Source: Anaerolineales bacterium
Lineage (GTDB): Bacteria; Chloroflexota; Anaerolineae; Anaerolineales; Villigracilaceae
Reading direction: 5' to 3'
DNA: 64,000 nucleotides
Assembly: GCA_016927315.1 (NCBI GenBank)
Contig: JAFGMV010000009.1
Span: 1-64,000, forward strand
Part shown: positions 24,051 through 32,825 of the stretch, in pieces
How the letters are laid out: every line of letters starts with the position of its first letter
Numbering within the stretch: position 1 is the first letter of the stretch
The notes under the pieces: generated by a model
What the model was told of the DNA's origin: nothing
What the model saw: the letters and a program-made list of their open reading frames with translations, nothing else
The model's database searches: none
Translations under genes and position numbers: made by a program

Positions 24051-27000
24051 ATTGGACGCTCGATGCCAGTTTCCTTTGGAATTCATTCACAACATCAGGG
24101 TCGAAATGCTTCCCGGCCTGTTCAAGAATATAGCCTGCCGCTTTTTTCTTTGTCCAGGCCTTTCGGTAGGGACGATCTGATGTCAGGGCATCATACACAT
24201 CGACCACGGCAAAAATCCGGGCAGCCAGGGGGATTTGTTCCCTGGATAACCGCCGCGGGTATCCTGTACCATCCCACTTTTCATGGTGACAGTAGGGGAC
24301 ATCCAATGCCGGGCGCAGGAACGTGATTGGCGCCAGGAGTTCGTGGGCGACCAGTGGGTGCTTGTGGATAATCTGCCACTCTTCATTGGTTAGCGGGTCA
24401 GTTTTGTTGAGTATGCTTTCCGGGATACTGATCTTGCCAACATCATGCAGCAAAACCCCCCTGCGAAGATGGGCAAGTTCTTCGTCAGTCAGGTTAAACC
24501 CACGGGCCAGTTCAAGGGTCTGGGCGACCAGGTATTTTGTTTGGGTTGTATTTTTCCCTTCGCGTAGATCGATTGCTCCGGACCAACCTTCCAGGGTGGT
24601 GTCATACGCCAGGCCTAGTTCCAGATTAGAGCGCTGCAGGTTCTCAAACAGGATGGCATTGTCGATGGCAATCGCGGCCTGTCCGGCCAGTGAATCGAGG
24701 AATCTTTCCCAGGATTCGTCGGCGTTGAAATGCTCCCTTCGGTAAATTTCCAATACCCCTTTGATCTTGCCTTTAACGATCAATGGGAGCCCATAGTAAC
24801 AATCAAACCGTTCCACTGCCATAATCTCCGGAGGCAGCTGGTTGGTTCCGTCCTGCCGGAGGTGGTGCACCTTGATAACTTTTCTTTCAATGGCTGCCCT
24901 GCCTGCATATCCTTCACCGAGGGTGATGCTGTTTTTTTCTATGAAAGGCGTCCGGAACCCTTTCCCGGCTTTGTATTCCAGTTTATTCAGGTAGGGGTTA
25001 AATATCAGGATGGCGGCTGCATCCACCTTTAAGTGGTTAACGGTTTCGTCCAGGATGGCATCCAGGCACAGTCTCAGGTCTGTACTGGAAGAAATCGTGG
25101 CATCTATTCTCCTTAAGGCTTCAAGTCGTTCTATTTGCGTTTTTATATTGTCTTGAGTTTGAATTCGGTCTGTAATATCGCGTGATATCCCCATCACTGC
25201 GGTAACCTGGTTTGTATCATCCTTGAGTGGAACCAACCAGGTTCCCAGCCAGGTTTCCTTGTCAAAAAAACCCGCTTCATTTTCAACATAGATCGGTTCC
25301 CCAGAGTTAAATACCTTTTGGAGATTCATCTTTTGGCGGCCTGATACCCTTTCCGAAAAGATATCGGATAGATCTTTGCCAACAAGTTCCTGAGAGGAGC
25401 GATTAACCTGGGCTGCGGCGAAATTATTGATGTATTCGGTTTTTCCTTGGGGATTAATGATGAAGATCATGTCGTGGGCGGCTTCTGCCAGTGTGCGATA
25501 CCTTTCTTCACTTTCACGCAAAGCGGTTTCTGCCCTTTTCTGTTCGGTGATATCCCGGAAAAATACAGCCATTTTGTTTTCCCCCGTTTGGAAAGCCTGA
25601 ATTTCATAGGTTCCGTGAATATCTAAATTGCCATACTCAACCTGGTCCATCTGGAACCGTTCCCCGGTTCTGGCTACCTTCCTGTAGGCATCCGGAAGTT
25701 CAGTTTTGGCCAGTGGAGGGAAGGCCTGTTCAATTGTTTTTCCAATAAACTGCTGGTGTGAAAGCTGCAGGATCTGATCTGCAGATTGGTTCGCGCCACT
25801 TAAAACCAGGCGCCCATCGGGTTCCAGGGTGTAAAGGTGGGCGCCGAAGGGGGCGTGATCAATAATTGCCTTTAACCTTTTCTGGCTTTCCAGCAGGGCA
25901 GCCTCAGCCAATTTGCGGGAAGTGATATCTCGCGTTGTTGCATGGATTTCGGGTTGTTGATTTCTGTCGTTTCCTGGGATGATCTTACTGGTGGTTTCCA
26001 ACCAGGTGTAGGTCCCGTCTTTCTTTCGCATTCGATAGGTAGTGGTGTCGGTGATTGGCTGCTCTTGAATGGAGAGACGAGATCGGTCCACAAGGGGCGA
26101 GTCGTCCGGATGAATAAGCTCGAACGCCGAATGTCCAATGATTTCTTCCGGTTCGTATCCCAGCAGTGTCCGGCAGGATGGGGAGACATACAAGTACATT
26201 CCATCCGGATCGTGCCTGGAGATCATATCGGTCGAATTTTCTGCCAGCAGCCGGAAACGTTCTTCACTCTCTCTCAGGGCTGTTTCGGTCTGTGCACGGG
26301 TAGTAATGTCGCGCGTCACCCCGACAAAACCTGAAAGGTTTCCATCCTGGTCCAGCATGGGCGAGGAAATGACTTCAATATCAAGCCAGTGACCTTCTTT
26401 GTGTCTGAGCTTATATTCTGTAGGTATCAGGTGGCCCCGGCTGGGGTCTTCCATCTTTTTGTTGATCACGGATTGACTTTTTGCAATCCCGTCCGCATCC
26501 ATCAGGTCGTTGAGTTTCAGTTTCAGGGCTTCCTCGACTGTATATCCCAGAACGCGCTTGACGGAAGATGTCACAAATGTAAAGCGCAGGTCCATATCCA
26601 GCTGCCAGACGATATCATTTGCGTAGTTCGAGATCAACCGGAAACGCTTTTCATTCTTTTGAAGAGCCTCCTCAGTTCGCTTTCTCTCTGTGATTTCCCA
26701 GGCGATATCAGCCAGGTATTCAACAATTTTAACATCTTCCTGGGTATAGTCGGTTGATTTGTTCCCGACACCCAGAATGGCGACAATCTTTTCGTCACGA
26801 TATATGGGCACAACCAGTTCGCGTACCACTTGCGCATGCCCCTCGGGGAGACCTTTCCGATTGGGCAGGGAGGCATAATCGTTATGAATGACCGGCCGCC
26901 CTTCACGCACACAATCTACCCAGACTCCGGCGCTGTCCAGAGGATAATGTTCTCCCTTGCCTTCCGCTTTGCAAAACCTGGTTAGTGTTTCAGTGGACCA

Positions 27001-27570
27001 GGCTTGCAGGGAGATCGTTTTCTGGTCCGGTTCTACAAAATGATAGAAGCCGATCAGGCTTTTTGTGTATTCGCCGACTTCGTCCAGGGTTTTCTGCAGC
27101 AGCTCTCCCAGGGAATGTTTGGCGGAATACTCGATCAGGCGCATTCGTAACTTCAGCAGTTCTTCGGAATTCTTGCGGGAGGTAATATTACGAGCGACCC
27201 CGATAAATCCGGTCAGGTTATTTTTTTCATCGAAGAGAGGAGTCGGGAGAATCTCCATGAAAACCCAACTGCCGTTCTTGTGTTTTGTCCTGAACTCAAA
27301 GGTAAGTCGAGGCTTCCGTTCCCCACCTTTTTTGATGTTCTCAATAGAAGATTTCATCTTTTCCTGGCCAGTCTCGTCCAGGATATCGGTCAGTCTTAGT
27401 TTTAGCGTTTCCTGGACGGTATACCCCAGGTTGCGTTCAACAGCGGGTGTCACAAATACAAACTGCAGGCTGCTGTCAAGTTGCCAGATGATATCGTCGA
27501 TGTTTTCAGAAATGAATTGGTACCTGGAAAGCGAGACTTCCAGTGGTTCTTTGGTTGATGTCATACCCAT
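24049..27570 (-). CDS. Multi-PAS/GAF sensor with C-terminal HD-GYP domain
   Basis: The protein has 1173 residues and no membrane segment. Domain order, by repeated 'D(I/L)T.RK..E..L' linkers, is PAS (about 10-140), GAF (145-300), four PAS (300-430, 430-555, 555-680, 680-800), GAF (820-980) and HD-GYP (983-1173). HD-GYP domains hydrolyse cyclic di-GMP. Here LLHDVGKISIP (His-Asp at 1042-1043) and HHEKWDGTGYP are intact. The GH(S/T)xRV segment, however, reads KNTTQTKYL, with Gln1010 in place of a metal-binding His. This may weaken or change activity. Two in-frame ATGs (27570 and 27564) are possible starts; a GAGG site precedes the first. It is monocistronic. Confidence 0.92.
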   Translation of the reverse strand: MGMTSTKEPLEVSLSRYQFISENIDDIIWQLDSSLQFVFVTPAVERNLGYTVQETLKLRLTDILDETGQEKMKSSIENIKKGGERKPRLTFEFRTKHKNGSWVFMEILPTPLFDEKNNLTGFIGVARNITSRKNSEELLKLRMRLIEYSAKHSLGELLQKTLDEVGEYTKSLIGFYHFVEPDQKTISLQAWSTETLTRFCKAEGKGEHYPLDSAGVWVDCVREGRPVIHNDYASLPNRKGLPEGHAQVVRELVVPIYRDEKIVAILGVGNKSTDYTQEDVKIVEYLADIAWEITERKRTEEALQKNEKRFRLISNYANDIVWQLDMDLRFTFVTSSVKRVLGYTVEEALKLKLNDLMDADGIAKSQSVINKKMEDPSRGHLIPTEYKLRHKEGHWLDIEVISSPMLDQDGNLSGFVGVTRDITTRAQTETALRESEERFRLLAENSTDMISRHDPDGMYLYVSPSCRTLLGYEPEEIIGHSAFELIHPDDSPLVDRSRLSIQEQPITDTTTYRMRKKDGTYTWLETTSKIIPGNDRNQQPEIHATTRDITSRKLAEAALLESQKRLKAIIDHAPFGAHLYTLEPDGRLVLSGANQSADQILQLSHQQFIGKTIEQAFPPLAKTELPDAYRKVARTGERFQMDQVEYGNLDIHGTYEIQAFQTGENKMAVFFRDITEQKRAETALRESEERYRTLAEAAHDMIFIINPQGKTEYINNFAAAQVNRSSQELVGKDLSDIFSERVSGRQKMNLQKVFNSGEPIYVENEAGFFDKETWLGTWLVPLKDDTNQVTAVMGISRDITDRIQTQDNIKTQIERLEALRRIDATISSSTDLRLCLDAILDETVNHLKVDAAAILIFNPYLNKLEYKAGKGFRTPFIEKNSITLGEGYAGRAAIERKVIKVHHLRQDGTNQLPPEIMAVERFDCYYGLPLIVKGKIKGVLEIYRREHFNADESWERFLDSLAGQAAIAIDNAILFENLQRSNLELGLAYDTTLEGWSGAIDLREGKNTTQTKYLVAQTLELARGFNLTDEELAHLRRGVLLHDVGKISIPESILNKTDPLTNEEWQIIHKHPLVAHELLAPITFLRPALDVPYCHHEKWDGTGYPRRLSREQIPLAARIFAVVDVYDALTSDRPYRKAWTKKKAAGYILEQAGKHFDPDVVNEFQRKLASSVQ

Positions 27571-27741
27571 AAGACCTCACGAGTTATACTATAGTTTACC
27601 TGGATATTCCTAATTATGGCTAAATTGGCAAAAGATTACAACAAAAAAAGTATTTCAATTCCAATATATTCTTACCGGTCAGGTATTATAATTTGATCCA
27701 GTCACTTTAATAATTCCAACAGGATAGGAGACATTATCCGG

Positions 27742-28506
27742 ATGATAAAAGCGATAACGCGACAGGTCAGCCGGGGGATCAATCAATGTGAGGTGACCCA
27801 TATTAAGCGCCAGGTGATCGATGTGCAGATCGCTCGAAGACAGCATGAAGAATATGAACAAGTATTAAAGGAGCTTGGTTGTGCTGTGATCCGGCTGCCA
27901 GAAGAAGCGGACCTGCCTGATTCGGTTTTCGTTGAGGATACCGCAGTGGTGCTGCCGGAAGTTGCTGTGATCACCCGACCTGGGGCGGACTCTCGCAAAC
28001 CGGAATGTGATACGGTTGCAACTGCGCTCAAGCCCTATCGGGATATCGTCAGGATCGAAGCCCCGGCTGTGGTAGATGGCGGTGATGTTCTGGTGTTGGA
28101 CGAACAGGTTTATATCGGCCTGTCGACGCGCAGCAATCCAGAGGCGGTCTCTCAGATGCGATCCCTGCTGACTCCTTATGGATACCAGGTGCATGGGGTC
28201 GCATTGAACGATTGCCTGCACCTGAAATCGGCGGTTACGCGTGTGTCCAAGGATACACTGCTGGTAAACAAAGCCTGGGTTGATACCTCCATTTTCCCGA
28301 ACTGGAAGATCGTTGAAATCGATCCGTCAGAGCCTTATGGGGCGAATGGTCTGTGGATAAACAATTGTATCCTCTATCCATTTGCTTTCCCAAAGACCCG
28401 TAAACGGTTGGAAGACCAGGGTATGTGTGTTGTTGAAGTGGATGTTTCAGAACTGGCAAAGGCCGAGGGAGCCGTAACCTGCTGCAGCCTGGTTTTCGAA
28501 GTCTGA
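27742..28506 (+). CDS. Dimethylarginine dimethylaminohydrolase-like amidinotransferase
   Basis: The 254-residue protein matches the DDAH/arginine deiminase superfamily, which hydrolyses methylarginines to citrulline and methylamine or acts on related guanidines. Signatures are the substrate loop DSVFVEDTAVVLP, the GGDVLVLDEQVYIGLSTRSN strand set, the catalytic His in CLHLKSAVT, and the C-terminal nucleophile Cys in AVTCCSLVF. The length is the normal bacterial DDAH size. A TAGGAGAC site precedes the ATG and a TATAAT lies at 27687. The real substrate cannot be decided from sequence; the downstream amino-acid binding protein could supply a guanidino compound. Confidence 0.9.
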   Translation: MIKAITRQVSRGINQCEVTHIKRQVIDVQIARRQHEEYEQVLKELGCAVIRLPEEADLPDSVFVEDTAVVLPEVAVITRPGADSRKPECDTVATALKPYRDIVRIEAPAVVDGGDVLVLDEQVYIGLSTRSNPEAVSQMRSLLTPYGYQVHGVALNDCLHLKSAVTRVSKDTLLVNKAWVDTSIFPNWKIVEIDPSEPYGANGLWINNCILYPFAFPKTRKRLEDQGMCVVEVDVSELAKAEGAVTCCSLVFEV

Positions 28507-28589
28507 GGACTTATGCAGCCAGAGCAAGCGCATCTAGAATCGGCGAGCTGGTCGTTTTTCGATCAAACTGGGCCCGATTGTGCTAAAAG

Positions 28590-28662
28590 CCCTCACCCTG
28601 CGCTCTCCCGGTGGGAGAGGGGGAAGTCGTCCTGACATAAGGCGCCATGCTTGGGGTGAGGG
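28590..28662. repeat. Nested inverted repeat (CCCTCACCC / GGGTGAGGG)
   Basis: The outer arms CCCTCACCC (28590-28598) and GGGTGAGGG (28654-28662) enclose a CTCTCCC/GGGAGAG hairpin (28603-28619). The pattern resembles REP or MITE-type intergenic repeats seen in many genomes. The rest of the 366-base gap 28507-28872 has no supported gene. A TATAAT at 28794-28799 may be the -10 of the binding-protein gene, but its -35 is poor. Confidence 0.6.
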
Positions 28663-28872
28663 AAAGGTACCTGGAACAGGATGGACAGCATTGGAAGCCT
28701 TTACCACAGGAAAAACAAGCCCCTAACGGCAAGTTGAGCAAACACAAAATGCGATTGCCCTGCTTATACAGAGGTAATGTGAAGGAAATCCGTTATAATA
28801 GTGACTGGTTGATGCTTTGGGCAATAACGCCGGAAGTCATTCATTCAAAATTTCTCATATGGAGGAGAAAGT

Positions 28873-29625
28873 ATGAAACGCTCATTGTTTTTTGTTCTTG
28901 TAACCCTGATCGTGTTGAGTTTTGCGCTCAGCGCCTGCAGTGGTTCTGGTTCTAAAGCCGTTCAGGTTGCAACCGATGCTACCTGGCCGCCCTTCGAATC
29001 GGTCGACGAAACAACCAAGGAAATTGTTGGTTTTGATATCGACCTGATGAACGCCATTGCAGAAGAAGCCGGTATTGAGGTCGAGTACGTCAACGTCGCC
29101 TGGGATTCCCTGCTGGCAGGGATGGCGCAGTGCCAGTATGACGCCGCTATCTCCGCGATGACCATCACGGAAGAACGCAGGGAGAACTTCGCCTTCACCG
29201 ATGGATATTTTGCAGCCGGGCAGGTAGTCACTGTGAAATCTGACAACACCGATATCATGAGCAAGGATGATCTGGGCGGAAAGACCGTGGGCGTCCAGTT
29301 GGGAACCACCGGGGATATTGAAGCCCAGAAGATCGAAGGTGCAGTCGTTAAGAATTATGATGACATCAGTCTTGCTTTCCAGGATCTCCTGAACGGTCAG
29401 ATCGATGCAGTGATTGCAGATAATCCACTAGCGATTGAATATGTTGGTGTAAACGAAGACAGCCTCAAAATTGTGGGTGAAGCATTCACCGATGAGGCCT
29501 ATGGGATCGCGGTTTGCAAAGAGGACACTGAACTGCTCAAGAAATTGAATGATGGTCTCGACAAAGTCGAAGCCAATGGAACAATTGATTCTCTGAAGGA
29601 TAAGTGGAATCTGGCCGGGAAGTAA
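28873..29625 (+). CDS. Amino-acid ABC transporter substrate-binding lipoprotein
   Basis: The protein has 250 residues with a GGAGGAGA ribosome site. A lipoprotein signal ends LSACSG, with lipidated Cys22. The rest is a type F (SBP_bac_3) binding protein: VATDATWPPFESVDE, IVGFDIDLMNAIAEE, YDAAISAMTITEER and the GKTVGVQLGTTGD hinge. It would sit on the outer face of the membrane and deliver polar amino acids or a related ligand to the permease encoded next. A hairpin terminator separates it from the permease, as is usual where the binding protein is made in excess. Confidence 0.95.
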   Translation: MKRSLFFVLVTLIVLSFALSACSGSGSKAVQVATDATWPPFESVDETTKEIVGFDIDLMNAIAEEAGIEVEYVNVAWDSLLAGMAQCQYDAAISAMTITEERRENFAFTDGYFAAGQVVTVKSDNTDIMSKDDLGGKTVGVQLGTTGDIEAQKIEGAVVKNYDDISLAFQDLLNGQIDAVIADNPLAIEYVGVNEDSLKIVGEAFTDEAYGIAVCKEDTELLKKLNDGLDKVEANGTIDSLKDKWNLAGK

Positions 29626-29638
29626 GTCGTTGAATGAA

Positions 29639-29678
29639 GTGGTGAGGTTGATAGCCAGCCTCACCACTTTTTATTTTT
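29639..29678 (+). terminator. Partial terminator between binding protein and permease genes
   Basis: GTGGTGAGG (29639-29647) pairs with CCTCACCAC (29659-29667), followed by TTTTTATTTTT. It lies inside the operon and would reduce readthrough into the permease gene. Confidence 0.85.
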
Positions 29679-29690
29679 GTGGAGAGCCAA

Positions 29691-30506
29691 ATGACTGAAG
29701 GAAAAGGGCAAATTGAAGTGACCGTGCCGTCAGAACAGCGCCCGGATGCCTGGTGGTGGCTGCTGGCTGCAGTGATCGTTCTCACTGGAAGCATGATCAT
29801 CCTGTCACCAGACCCATATCGGGATATCTTTTTCTTTGCATTGGATGGCGTCGCCGTCACTCTCAGTGTGACGATTGCAGCATACATTGTAACCCTGATC
29901 GCCGGACTTTTTGGCGGTTTAGGCCGGTTGTCGAAATCCAAACCGGTTTACTTTTTATCATCACTTTATGTAGAGATCGTTCGCGGTATTCCTTTGCTTG
30001 TCCAGCTGATCTGGTGGTACTTCGCTTTTCCTGTTGTCATTCAGAAACTTGGACGCTCGCTGGATATTGGTTTCCTGTCTAACTACCAGGCCAATCCGAT
30101 TTTTATGGCCATTGTTGGACTGGTGTTTTGTTATGGGGCCTATATGAGCGAGATCTACCGCGCTGGGATACAAAGTATCCCTGTTGGGCAGATGGAGGCG
30201 GCGTTAAGCGTCGGTATGACGCGCTTCCAGGCCTTGAGGTATATTATTGTTCCACAAACAATTAAGGTCATTTTGCCCCCGATGGGCAACGAATTTATTG
30301 CCTTATTGAAAGATTCTTCCTTGGTCAGTGCTGTTGCGGTGGTGGACCTGACGCGTCGCGGCCGTGAATTTATGGCTACTCATTTCAACCCGATTGAGAC
30401 CTGGATGCTGGTTGCCCTGTTGTATTTGATCATGACCTTGTTCTTCTCTCGAGTTGTTTCAATTGTTGAACGTCGTACCAAAACGACCAAGTCAATTGCA
30501 GATTGA
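29691..30506 (+). CDS. Amino-acid ABC transporter permease
   Basis: The ATG at 29691 is chosen because of the GGAGAG site, giving 271 residues. About five membrane helices are visible after a 25-residue cytoplasmic head. HisM-type motifs are present: the TLSVTIAAYIVTLIAGLFGGLGRLS segment and ESLYVEIVRGIPLLVQL-like text (here SSLYVEIVRGIPLLVQLIWW). The EAA loop reads QMEAALSVGMTRFQALRYIIVPQ and interacts with the ATPase. The ATP-binding subunit is not encoded nearby, so an ATPase from elsewhere must serve. Confidence 0.94.
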   Translation: MTEGKGQIEVTVPSEQRPDAWWWLLAAVIVLTGSMIILSPDPYRDIFFFALDGVAVTLSVTIAAYIVTLIAGLFGGLGRLSKSKPVYFLSSLYVEIVRGIPLLVQLIWWYFAFPVVIQKLGRSLDIGFLSNYQANPIFMAIVGLVFCYGAYMSEIYRAGIQSIPVGQMEAALSVGMTRFQALRYIIVPQTIKVILPPMGNEFIALLKDSSLVSAVAVVDLTRRGREFMATHFNPIETWMLVALLYLIMTLFFSRVVSIVERRTKTTKSIAD

Positions 30507-30556
30507 TCTGATCCCGGGCATGGCGGGGGCCGGGTCGTGTGACGCCTGGAGGTTAT

Positions 30557-30964
30557 ATGAGTGCTGTCTTTCCAAGTCCTGAATGGTTGAATGCCCTGAG
30601 CGATAAATTGAATAGCGATAAAAAGTACGCCCAGATTGCAAAAAAGTGGGAAGGGGATTTACTCTTTTTTATCCAGCCGGATGATAGGTTAACAGAAACC
30701 CTGTATTATTATCTGGATCTTTGGCATGGGACTTGTCGCAAGGTTGAAGTGCAATCCAAATTATCAGAGGAGAAGCCGGCCTTTATTCTGAAAGCTCCTT
30801 ATGGTAATTTCAGGAAAATCTTACTGGGGGAATTGGACCCAATGCAGGCCATGATGACGCGCAAATTGCAGGTTGAGGGGAGTATGGCCTATATGATGCG
30901 TAATGTACCGGTTGTGTTGGATTTTGTACGTTGTGCGCGTGAAGCGACCACCGAGACATATTAG
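30557..30964 (+). CDS. SCP2 sterol-transfer-like protein
   Basis: The start is the ATG at 30557, preceded by GGAGG, giving 135 residues. The whole protein fits the SCP2 fold: an amphipathic N-terminal helix (PEWLNALSDKLNS), a beta core with W.G..LF.I, and the C-terminal lipid-pocket region LQVEGSMAYMMRNVPVVLDFVR. SCP2 proteins bind fatty acyl or sterol-like lipids. In anaerobes such small proteins often accompany oxidoreductases, and the aldehyde ferredoxin oxidoreductase gene starts 25 bases downstream, so a shared substrate is plausible. Confidence 0.82.
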   Translation: MSAVFPSPEWLNALSDKLNSDKKYAQIAKKWEGDLLFFIQPDDRLTETLYYYLDLWHGTCRKVEVQSKLSEEKPAFILKAPYGNFRKILLGELDPMQAMMTRKLQVEGSMAYMMRNVPVVLDFVRCAREATTETY

Positions 30965-30989
30965 CCGCCTTTCAGGGATACACCCGTTT

Positions 30990-32825
30990 ATGCAGCCAAT
31001 CTTGACAGTAGATCTGACAACCTCAGAAACTGGACAGTATATCGTCCCGGATGGATGGGAGCGCAGTTTTCTGGGGGGCGCCTCCCTGGCAGCGAGGTTG
31101 TTATACGAATCAATTACCCCGGATCTCGACCCATTCTCCCCGGAGGCGCCGCTGCTTTTCCTTAACGGTCCGCTGTCCGGTACTGCCGGGCCTGCCGTTG
31201 GCCGGTTTGTTGTTTGTGGGAAATCGCCGGCCACAGGGTTGTGGGCCGAATCGAATTGTGGAGGCTTTTGGGGGCCGGAACTACGCTTTGCAGGCTATGA
31301 TGGTCTGTGGATTACAGGAGCTTCGCAGAAGTCCGTATATCTCTGGATCAATGACAGGCAGGTCGATTTCCGGAGGGCAGGCCGCCTGCAGGGCATGGAT
31401 ACTTATCGTACCCAGGAGGCTGTCAGGCAGGAAGTTGACGCTCCCCGGGCGCGGGTAGCGGTAATTGGCCCGGCTGGGGAGAAGCGGGTTTCGTTTGCAG
31501 GTATCTTTTGCGACCATGGGCGTACTGCCGGGCGTACCGGGTTGGGGGCGGTGATGGGATCCAAAAACCTCAAAGCTGTTGCCGTGCGCGGCACGAACAA
31601 AATTCCCCTGTCTGACCGGGAAACATTCGCAGCGTTGCGTAGAACGGCTAATCGCGAACTGTTGTCGGATACCGTAGCAGGCGTAGCCCGCGCCCTGGGC
31701 ACCGCCGGGGTTGCGGAGTATGCTGATTACATGGGAGGGATGCCAAAGAAGTATTATTCCCAGGGGAGTTTTGAAGGCGTCAGCAATGTGTCTGGGGCTG
31801 CCATGTCAGAAACGATCCTGACCGGCGTGAAAGCCTGCCATGGGTGTGTGATCGCCTGTGGGCGAGTCGTCGAACTGGAGGATGGCCAACCGCGGAAAGG
31901 CCCCGAGTACGAAACGATCGTTGGTTTTGGACCCAATTTGTTGATCGATGATCTGGCTGAGGTCACCCTGCTGGGCGAGATGTGCGACCGCTATGGCCTG
32001 GATGCCATCAGCTCCAGCAATATCATTGGTCTGGCATATAAGCTGTTCGAAGATGGCATTCTAACAGAGAAGGATACGGACGGGGTCAAGCTTAGCTGGG
32101 GACAGCCGCAGCCCGCCAGAAGATTATTGGAAATGATGGCTGCACGCGAGGGGCTGGGTGATTTGATGGCCGAAGGCTCACTGCGGTTTGCGCAGCACTT
32201 TGGCGTAGGAGAAGAAGCAGTGCAGGTCAATGGACTGGAAACCGCCTATCACGATCCGCGCGGCACCTCCGGTATGGCGCTCTCTTATGCAACCAGCCCG
32301 CGCGGGGCCTGCCATAATAAGTCCGATTATTTCCTGGTCGATTGGGGTCAGGCCGATGCAGACCTGGGGATGGAGTTCTACGACAAGCACGCGGGTATAG
32401 AGAAAGTTGGGAATATCGTCCGGCATCAAAATTTCAGGTCCTTGTGTGATGCATTGGTGCTGTGTTTATTTTCGAATGTCTCTTTCGATGTGCTGGTGAA
32501 TATGATCAACGCCGCCATGGGGCTGCAGAATTCGCTCGAAGACTATCTACGGGTCGGTGAGCGAGCCTGGAATTTGAAAAGGGCTATTAACAACCGGCTT
32601 GGATTATCACGTGAGAATGACAGGCTGCCCAAGGCGTTTCTAAAACCCTTCCAGGATGGAAACGCCGCTGGCTATGTACCGCCTTTCCAGGAGATGCTGT
32701 CGGTTTACTACGAAGCGCGCGCCTGGGACCCGGTCACTGGCCGCCCGACCCGCAAAAAGTTGATCGAACTTGGCTTGGAAGAGATCGCCGATGACTTGTG
32801 GGGTGTTGAGGAGAATAGTATATGA
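30990..32825 (+). CDS. Aldehyde ferredoxin oxidoreductase family protein
   Basis: The 611-residue protein starts at the ATG at 30990; the upstream AGGGA site is rather distant. It is a tungstopterin/molybdopterin enzyme of the AOR family, oxidising aldehydes to acids with ferredoxin. Features are NCGGFWGPELRFAGYDGL, the pterin-binding GRTGLGAVMGSKNLKAVAV, and the [4Fe-4S] ligands in CHGCVIAC with a later Cys near LCDALVLC. It lacks any obvious electron-transfer partner gene. It overlaps the next gene (ATGA), so it is co-translated with the NAD(P)HX repair enzyme. Substrate specificity cannot be assigned. Confidence 0.94.
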   Translation: MQPILTVDLTTSETGQYIVPDGWERSFLGGASLAARLLYESITPDLDPFSPEAPLLFLNGPLSGTAGPAVGRFVVCGKSPATGLWAESNCGGFWGPELRFAGYDGLWITGASQKSVYLWINDRQVDFRRAGRLQGMDTYRTQEAVRQEVDAPRARVAVIGPAGEKRVSFAGIFCDHGRTAGRTGLGAVMGSKNLKAVAVRGTNKIPLSDRETFAALRRTANRELLSDTVAGVARALGTAGVAEYADYMGGMPKKYYSQGSFEGVSNVSGAAMSETILTGVKACHGCVIACGRVVELEDGQPRKGPEYETIVGFGPNLLIDDLAEVTLLGEMCDRYGLDAISSSNIIGLAYKLFEDGILTEKDTDGVKLSWGQPQPARRLLEMMAAREGLGDLMAEGSLRFAQHFGVGEEAVQVNGLETAYHDPRGTSGMALSYATSPRGACHNKSDYFLVDWGQADADLGMEFYDKHAGIEKVGNIVRHQNFRSLCDALVLCLFSNVSFDVLVNMINAAMGLQNSLEDYLRVGERAWNLKRAINNRLGLSRENDRLPKAFLKPFQDGNAAGYVPPFQEMLSVYYEARAWDPVTGRPTRKKLIELGLEEIADDLWGVEENSI

